The position numbers and the translations under genes were made by a program. A stretch of DNA of 16,977 nt from an uncultured Polyangiaceae bacterium (GTDB taxonomy: Bacteria > Myxococcota_A > Polyangia > Polyangiales > Polyangiaceae): contig CALKVR010000629.1 of NCBI GenBank assembly GCA_938004815.1, positions 1-16,977 of the forward strand, given 5' to 3'. Positions 13,401-16,977 of the stretch are shown here, one piece after another (the first letter of the stretch is position 1; each line of letters starts with the position of its first letter). A model generated the notes under the pieces. It was given only the letters and a program-made list of their open reading frames with translations, searched no databases and had not been told where the DNA came from.

Positions 13401-15878
13401 GCCGCTCGGCGCGCGCTTCTCGACGCCGAACTCCTTGTACATGGCGTCGTTCTCGAGGACGAGGAGCGACGTGTAGGGCGTCGCGAGCACGTGCTTCATC
13501 GCGAGCGCGACCACCGAGGCGCGCGTCTCGGCCGCGCGCGCGTCCGCCTCCGAGCTCGCGACCCCTGTCGCGCCGGGCCGCGCGAGGAGCGCGTCGACCT
13601 CACGCTGCGCCCACAGGCGTGGCAGGTACGCGGCGCCGCCCTTCGACGTCCCCAGATCGACGGTGCGGATGAAGTCCTCGCCCGCTTCGGTCCGACCCTC
13701 GATCTTGATCGCGAGCGGCTCCGAGCCGGCGCCCTCGACGCGCGCCACGACGTCGACACGCTCGCCGTCGCACGCGCGGCTCGACAAGAGGTGCGCGGTC
13801 GCGCCGCGCGCGGGCTGCCCCGACGCCCCCACCACCTGCGCGGTGAGGCCGCGCAGGCAGGGCGTGCGCAGCGCGGAGACGAAGTCGAAGGCGCGGTCGG
13901 CGAGGTTTTCGCCCGTGCCGACGGCGATCGCGAGCCCCGTCCTCTGGTTGGCGATCGCGTCGAGGAGCTTCGTGTCGACGGTGTCGCCCACCGCGACGCC
14001 CGCGAACCGAACGCCGGACGGGAGCGCCTTGGACAGGGCGGCGGGGTCGCGGAGGGCGCCGGTCGGTACGCCGTCGCCCACGTAGACGACCGTATCGCCC
14101 TCGCGAATGTCGGCGCCGAACGCGGCGGCCGCAGCGTGCAGCCCGACATCGAGGCGCGTGTCGCCGGCCGCGTTCTCTCCGGCGCGGACGAGCGCGGCGT
14201 CGAGCGTGGCGCGGTCCCGTTCGTTCGAAGCGGACAGCCGCTCGGTGATCGCTCGTGCGTCGTGATCCAGAGCCAAAACCGTGATCTCGGCGTCGTCGTC
14301 GAGCTCGGCGGCGAGCGAACGGACGAACCGCCGCTGGGCGGCGAGCGTCTCGGCCGACCGCGACCCGCTCGTGTCGTAGAGCACGACCCATCGCCCGGGC
14401 ACGGCGTTGCGGCGCGCCTTTTCGAGATCGGGCGCCACGCTCGCGGCGACGAAGCGCGCGCCGCCCTCGTCGAACGAGCGCGGCGGCTCGGCCTCGCCCT
14501 GCGGCCGGCGCATCGCGACGACGAAGTCGTCGCCCAGCGTGTACGACGACGCGGCGAAGCTGGCGACACCATCGGCGCCGTCACGCGAGACGTCGATCTC
14601 GTGGCTCGGCGATCGGATGTCGGTTGCGGCCCCGCCGTTCACGCGCACGCGAAAGCTCACCTTTTGCGCCGGCAGATCGACGGGGGGGATGGGCACGACG
14701 AGCCGGTCGACGTCGTAGAGACGCTCGATGGTCTGCGTGTACGAGAGAAAGATGCGCTTCTCGGTTCGGCCCGGCAGCGGGAACACCCGCATCGAGAACG
14801 AGTTGCCGCTCATCCACTCGAGGAGCGCCGGATCCCGCCGCTGGTAGACGATGCCCTCGTAGATGTTGCGGCCGCGATCGCGGTCGACCACCGCCGCCTC
14901 CATCAGGTCGCTGCCCACGTACATGCCGAGGCGCGAGACGGCCGCGCCCTGAGGAAGCGGGAACTGATACTTGCCTTCGAGCTGGCGCACGTCGGCGTTG
15001 AAGAACGTCTGGTCGATGGTGGTGCGGGCGACCCCGTCCTCGACGACGATGTCGATCGTCAGATCGCGGATCTCTAGCGGCCGATCCATCCCCCAGCGGG
15101 GGTCGCGCGCGATGAGGGTGCCGTGGCGGCGCGGGGAGCCGGGCGTCTCTTCGACGATGGCCTCCTCGGCGCTGCGCGCGAAGCCGAACAGGTGGCTCAT
15201 GCGCGGCGCGGGCTCGGCCTCGGGGCGGTCGTCGCCACGAACCAGGCTCTGCTGTCCCGCCGCGACGATGGTGTCGCCGCCTCGCCCGGTGAGCTCGACC
15301 TTGCCGCGCGCGACCGCGACCTGGGTCTCGGCGTCGCCGGCGCGAACGAGGAACTTCGTGCCCAGGCTCTTCACGCGCGCCTGGCCGGCGTCGACGCGCA
15401 TCGCCTTGCCGTGCACGACGTCGAAGATGACCGAGCCCTTCTCGACCCGCACCGACGCTTTGCCGCGCTCCTCGATGCGGGCGCCCTCGTCGAGCAGCGC
15501 CTTGCTCCCGTCGAGGAGGACGACCTCTTTCGGGCCGTGCCCGTCGTTCTCGTGGACCCGCGTGGGCCGGAGCACGTCGCTCGACAAGAACAGCCCCATG
15601 AAGCCGGCCGCGGCCGCGATGGAGCCGAGCAGCACCGCCTCGCGGCGGTTGGTGCGGCGCCGGGGCAACGCGACGACGCTGGCGGTCACGGGCGCCGGTC
15701 GCTCGGCCTGACGGCGCAGCAACGCCTCGAGCACCCGCGCGCGCGCGGCCGGGTCCATCGCCGGGGTCGGCGGCGTCGCCCGCAAGAGCTGCTCCACGTT
15801 GGCCTCGAGCGCCCCGCTCTCGAGGGCCCCGCTCTCGGGAGCACCGTCGTCACGATGGTTGGTCGAATCGCCGGTCAT
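10488..15878 (-). CDS. Giant FecR-VIT-VWA-TPR membrane protein, probable sigma-factor partner
   Basis: 1,796 residues. The N-terminal 80 residues are polar and probably cytoplasmic, followed by one membrane helix (about 81-99). Beyond it, probably in the periplasm, come a FecR-like domain (about 118-198, e.g. VVLLDGSKALLDEGARI and VKSLGTKFLVRAGD), a VIT domain (about 265-385), and a VWA domain (about 496-670) with intact MIDAS residues Asp502, Ser504, Ser506, probably Thr574 and Asp602. A VIT/VWA-type tail motif (TPYTSLLVLEN) follows, then a Gly-rich block (about 866-913), DFGMIGLL, a strand-rich region and a helical C-terminus with TPR-like repeats (about 1590-1790). FecR proteins classically transmit an outside signal to an ECF sigma factor. 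This start codon overlaps the sigma-factor stop (ATGA), so the two are translationally coupled. A mechanical or adhesion-sensing role for VIT/VWA is inferred. The large antisense ORFs over this gene are GC shadows. Confidence 0.92.
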   Translation of the reverse strand: MTGDSTNHRDDGAPESGALESGALEANVEQLLRATPPTPAMDPAARARVLEALLRRQAERPAPVTASVVALPRRRTNRREAVLLGSIAAAAGFMGLFLSSDVLRPTRVHENDGHGPKEVVLLDGSKALLDEGARIEERGKASVRVEKGSVIFDVVHGKAMRVDAGQARVKSLGTKFLVRAGDAETQVAVARGKVELTGRGGDTIVAAGQQSLVRGDDRPEAEPAPRMSHLFGFARSAEEAIVEETPGSPRRHGTLIARDPRWGMDRPLEIRDLTIDIVVEDGVARTTIDQTFFNADVRQLEGKYQFPLPQGAAVSRLGMYVGSDLMEAAVVDRDRGRNIYEGIVYQRRDPALLEWMSGNSFSMRVFPLPGRTEKRIFLSYTQTIERLYDVDRLVVPIPPVDLPAQKVSFRVRVNGGAATDIRSPSHEIDVSRDGADGVASFAASSYTLGDDFVVAMRRPQGEAEPPRSFDEGGARFVAASVAPDLEKARRNAVPGRWVVLYDTSGSRSAETLAAQRRFVRSLAAELDDDAEITVLALDHDARAITERLSASNERDRATLDAALVRAGENAAGDTRLDVGLHAAAAAFGADIREGDTVVYVGDGVPTGALRDPAALSKALPSGVRFAGVAVGDTVDTKLLDAIANQRTGLAIAVGTGENLADRAFDFVSALRTPCLRGLTAQVVGASGQPARGATAHLLSSRACDGERVDVVARVEGAGSEPLAIKIEGRTEAGEDFIRTVDLGTSKGGAAYLPRLWAQREVDALLARPGATGVASSEADARAAETRASVVALAMKHVLATPYTSLLVLENDAMYKEFGVEKRAPSGWAVYDAPKKIDVRYEPLGSEPIALDASWDLVHRMPTEIFAQGGFGGLRLSGIGEGGGGRGLGSIGTIGTGTGQGFGSGSGRLGGRHRDVIVQSKSTEMAERTRADRRAPRGEASGWAGPTPSRRSRNPWGSSLANGTPSAPQDFGMIGLLSENETQTLTTLLPSTYSVEFLDDALSGAHPTAFVSSYDARFDDLTELVPALTLSSVDLTREAIEVASETTGAPGRAAAPAGPPEAAVNALARARRALLGGSWRGEGPGAKRVSVDAKGSVAWRDQAGDVTIYDGSVLTSYSGELDLAVQRRVGGAAPWLLAADAPFVAPAPETLAGLTVTVRDDGSVLFAAPKLDDAGDEAPELEDIELSFDADGRITRVRWIRQGASREARLSYGAANEISVFWPDGREQRFLPDGSAQITAEPASTSVMVPVATPVRLDARLESAKPGSQTFVDLQREKLAACAALADDDCSHKAASAILSARGSMTKGELVLASHALDRLAEPDQKRALASLPAADAVRRVLEANLVSDSAKRRTAFASLGLRGTPLGAWVTYRSILMDLEGEASPSDATERRVAAAIKDPAMRSEMRFLVVRTAAERARWSDQQKSLRIWELLSEDPEVGFIADRHRALVDPWSRPEESAALLVRSFETSLERGLAPAVEWQTRDIIRRARGDVGVRLFWAKWRDHLEKRGTAMQILLFVDSLARGVRPDGAAGGRLFDDVDPILERFEQSGGAGVIERLGMARLLLTLDRARDAERALKPLVQAESPVADALDTASEAAERLGRFDDAATLVTRSMDVSKDVEVSMSLVRQRYQRLLTLQVKHHQGDPARQPFALAAVIETARNWRREDPDNAEVDLTVAAAMDRLGMKSEAHRQLFSIIDRHPGEGDAFAKVAAALESRGDFDEALGLWDRAASVEPTNPTWLLSKAHLLRARGKAADAAAARALLEKIDTGKWQDRFVPQVNEARQLLRPATR
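13140..13283 (-). other. Gly-rich low-complexity block inside the FecR-VIT-VWA protein
   Basis: Encodes roughly residues 866-913, beginning GGFGGLRLSGIGEGGGG and continuing through LGSIGTIGTGTG to GRLGGRHR. From memory, very similar wording occurs in myxobacterial AgmX/TonB-like energy-transducer proteins, where it accompanies a segment close to EFGMIGLL. Here DFGMIGLL is encoded at 12951-12974, downstream of the Gly block, which is the reverse of the order I recall. The shared module suggests common partners or common origin. Confidence 0.6.
15804..15833 (-). repeat. 15-bp tandem repeat in the FecR N-terminus
   Basis: Two 15-bp units, CTCGAGCGCCCCGCT (15804-15818) and CTCGAGGGCCCCGCT (15819-15833), differ at one base. 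A degenerate third unit begins at 15834. They encode the repeat SGALE in the cytoplasmic leader. A multiple of three, so copy changes keep the frame. Confidence 0.7.
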
Positions 15879-16444
15879 GACTCCACCTCTGCGAAAGATC
15901 GACTCAGGGTCTGGAACGTCTCGCGGAACGCGCGCCTCGCTCGGGCGAGCAGGCTCTTGGCCGCTTCTTCGGTGGCGGCGAGCTCACGCGCGATCTCTTC
16001 GAGCGATGCGCCGTCGACGTACTTGCGCTCGAGCACGGCTCGGTAGCTGCCCGGCAAGTGACCGAGCGTCAGGTGCACGAGGTCGCGCGTCTCTTCTCTC
16101 TCGAGCGCCTCTTGGGCGAGGGGCTCGTCGTCGAGGCGCTCGAACATCGCCAGGAGGGCGCCATCGATTCTGTCCCACATCTCGAGGATCTCCGTTCGTT
16201 TGCGCTCGCGCAGGTGGGTGCGCGCCACGTTGCGAGACAGCTGACAGAGCCAGCTGCGCAGGGGGCCCCGCGCCGGGTCGAACTGCGCCAGGCGATCGAG
16301 CGCGGTCAGGAACGTCTCCTGAACGACGTCCTCGGCCACGCTCGGGTCGCGGCCCACCCGAAAGAAGACGAACGCGTACAGCCCGTCGACCTCGCGCTCG
16401 TAGAGCGCTGTCAGCGCGAGCGGATCGATTGCAGCTCGCCGCAC
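15875..16444 (-). CDS. ECF-type RNA polymerase sigma factor
   Basis: 189 residues from GTG 16444. Region sigma-2 spans about residues 12-82, with AEDVVQETFLTALDRL and the promoter-melting-type stretch RSWLCQLSRNVARTHLRERKR. Region sigma-4 spans about 120-175, with LGHLPGSYRAVLERKYVDG followed by a helix-turn-helix, SLEEIARELAATEEAAKSLL. There is no sigma-3 region, as expected for ECF factors. GTG 16444 is chosen because GGAG lies 5 nt upstream; the in-frame GTG 16465 would add seven residues (VSEGGEQ) and lies inside a hairpin. The stop overlaps the ATG of the FecR-VIT-VWA gene as ATGA. The FecR-like protein is its likely regulator, and autoregulation is common in this class, but I could not identify a reliable promoter. 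Confidence 0.93.
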   Translation of the reverse strand: MRRAAIDPLALTALYEREVDGLYAFVFFRVGRDPSVAEDVVQETFLTALDRLAQFDPARGPLRSWLCQLSRNVARTHLRERKRTEILEMWDRIDGALLAMFERLDDEPLAQEALEREETRDLVHLTLGHLPGSYRAVLERKYVDGASLEEIARELAATEEAAKSLLARARRAFRETFQTLSRSFAEVES

Positions 16445-16476
16445 CTGCTCTCCCCCCTCACTCACAGTGAGGGGGG
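16445..16476 (-). promoter_or_regulatory. Ribosome-binding region of the sigma gene inside a strong hairpin
   Basis: On the minus strand CCCCCCTCACT (16476-16466) pairs perfectly with AGTGAGGGGGG (16462-16452) around the loop GTG. The last G residues of the 3' arm run into the Shine-Dalgarno GGAG ahead of GTG 16444. An 11-bp GC-rich stem here would restrict ribosome access to the sigma-factor start unless it is opened. Confidence 0.6.
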
Positions 16477-16490
16477 CCGGGGGGGTGAAT
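16450..16490 (-). repeat. Palindromic dispersed element, copy B
   Basis: On the minus strand it runs ATTCACCCCCCGGCCCCC, then a perfect 11-bp stem with a 3-nt loop, and ends GGGGGGAG. It shares the ATTC flank, the CCCCCCGGCCCCC core, the arm layout and the GAG tail with copy A at 2045-2084, but sits in the opposite orientation. It lies in the leader of the sigma-factor gene. Confidence 0.68.
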
Positions 16491-16584
16491 CCACGGGGAC
16501 CAGGGTCACCCAGCACGCCGACCGTCCCTCTCGCTCGCCACGTGATGAGTGTCAGGGAGGCGGCTCGAGGTGTCGCAAGAAAAG

Positions 16585-16977
16585 TTACTTGGTGAACGAT
16601 CGGGTCACGAAGTCGCGCATTCGTTCGAGAAGCAGGGGCCGAGGCTCCTTTTGGCCGCCCTCGACCCAGTGGGCGAGGAACACCTGGTGGGCGGCGATCA
16701 TGAGACGCGCGAAGAGGGCCGGGTCGCCCTCCCGGATCGACCCCTCGGCGATGCCGGCGCGAAAGACCGACACCGTCAGCTCGAGGCCCTCGCGCCACTG
16801 CCGGCGCTGCTCGGCGGTCGTGAACTTGGGGTCGAGCGCCCAGGGCTGGCTCTCTTTCAGGTGGATGCGCAGGTAGTCGGGGTGCTCGGCGAGGAACGCG
16901 ACGTAGGCCTCGACGCCCCCGAGCAGCGCGGCCAGGGCGGGTGCTTTGGCTCCGCCGGCCCCGGCGGCGGCGCCGGC
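16585..16977 (-). CDS. TetR-family transcriptional regulator, C-terminal part (5' end outside window)
   Basis: The reading frame is open from the window edge to TAA at 16585-16587, 130 residues. The visible part starts in an Ala/Gly-rich stretch, followed by a helical domain with VEAYVAFLAEHPDYLRIHL and DPALFARLMIAAHQVFLAHW. This is the style of a TetR/AcrR ligand-binding C-terminus. The HTH lies beyond the window, so the family call rests on the C-terminal pattern alone. The GTG at 16773 is not a real start, because the same frame continues upstream with family-like sequence. It reads in the same direction as the sigma gene, with about 140 bp between them. Confidence 0.72.
   Translation of the reverse strand, partial: AGAAAGAGGAKAPALAALLGGVEAYVAFLAEHPDYLRIHLKESQPWALDPKFTTAEQRRQWREGLELTVSVFRAGIAEGSIREGDPALFARLMIAAHQVFLAHWVEGGQKEPRPLLLERMRDFVTRSFTK

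Noticed and set aside
13143..15077. A 644-codon open frame on the plus strand
   Set aside because: Antisense to the VIT and VWA coding region, whose motifs are clear; no motif seen in this frame.

Overview
The window looks like chromosomal DNA from a myxobacterium of the Sorangium/Polyangium type. The composition is uniformly very GC-rich, and the gene content is typical of that group: a Ser/Thr kinase fused to a sigma-54 activator, lipoproteins with Ser/Thr/Gly-rich linkers, tandem Kazal modules, an IgGFc-binding-like lipoprotein, and a giant FecR-VIT-VWA protein coupled to an ECF sigma factor. The taxonomic call is inference from protein style, not from a marker gene. I see no rRNA, tRNA, CRISPR array, transposase or phage gene, and no stretch over 300 bases lacks a gene. 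Bases 1-108 hold nothing I can name with confidence.

Layout. (1) 109-912 (+) is a PgeF/YfiH-family housekeeping enzyme; it overlaps tail-to-tail with the next gene. (2) 902-2829 (-) holds two secreted lipoproteins, a triple-module Kazal protein and a small beta-rich lipoprotein, separated by a palindromic repeat. (3) 2830-2938 is a divergent control region. It has a near-perfect sigma-54 -24/-12 promoter facing the lipoprotein genes and a nested inverted repeat about 93 bp upstream of the predicted start site, where an enhancer-binding protein would bind. (4) 2938-7719 (+) encodes a roughly 1,593-residue protein: Ser/Thr kinase, degenerate AAA ATPase, alpha-solenoid, GAF, sigma-54 AAA+ and Fis-type HTH. 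Its kinase N-lobe is open in frame but has no ATG, GTG or TTG start. (5) 7770-10481 (+) holds two more lipoproteins. (6) 10488-16444 (-) is an ECF sigma factor translationally coupled (ATGA) to a 1,796-residue FecR-VIT-VWA-TPR membrane protein. (7) 16585-16977 (-) is the C-terminal part of a TetR-family regulator that runs off the window.

How the parts may work together. The left half reads as a self-contained circuit: a one-protein kinase/sensor/activator, its likely enhancer, a sigma-54 promoter and exported lipoprotein targets. The right half reads as a second envelope-signalling unit, in which a FecR-like anchor with a large extracytoplasmic adhesion/sensor region probably controls the adjacent ECF sigma factor. 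Two copies of a palindromic element occur in the window; one overlaps the ribosome-binding region of the sigma-factor gene. These circuit links are inferred from layout and motifs and have not been shown experimentally.
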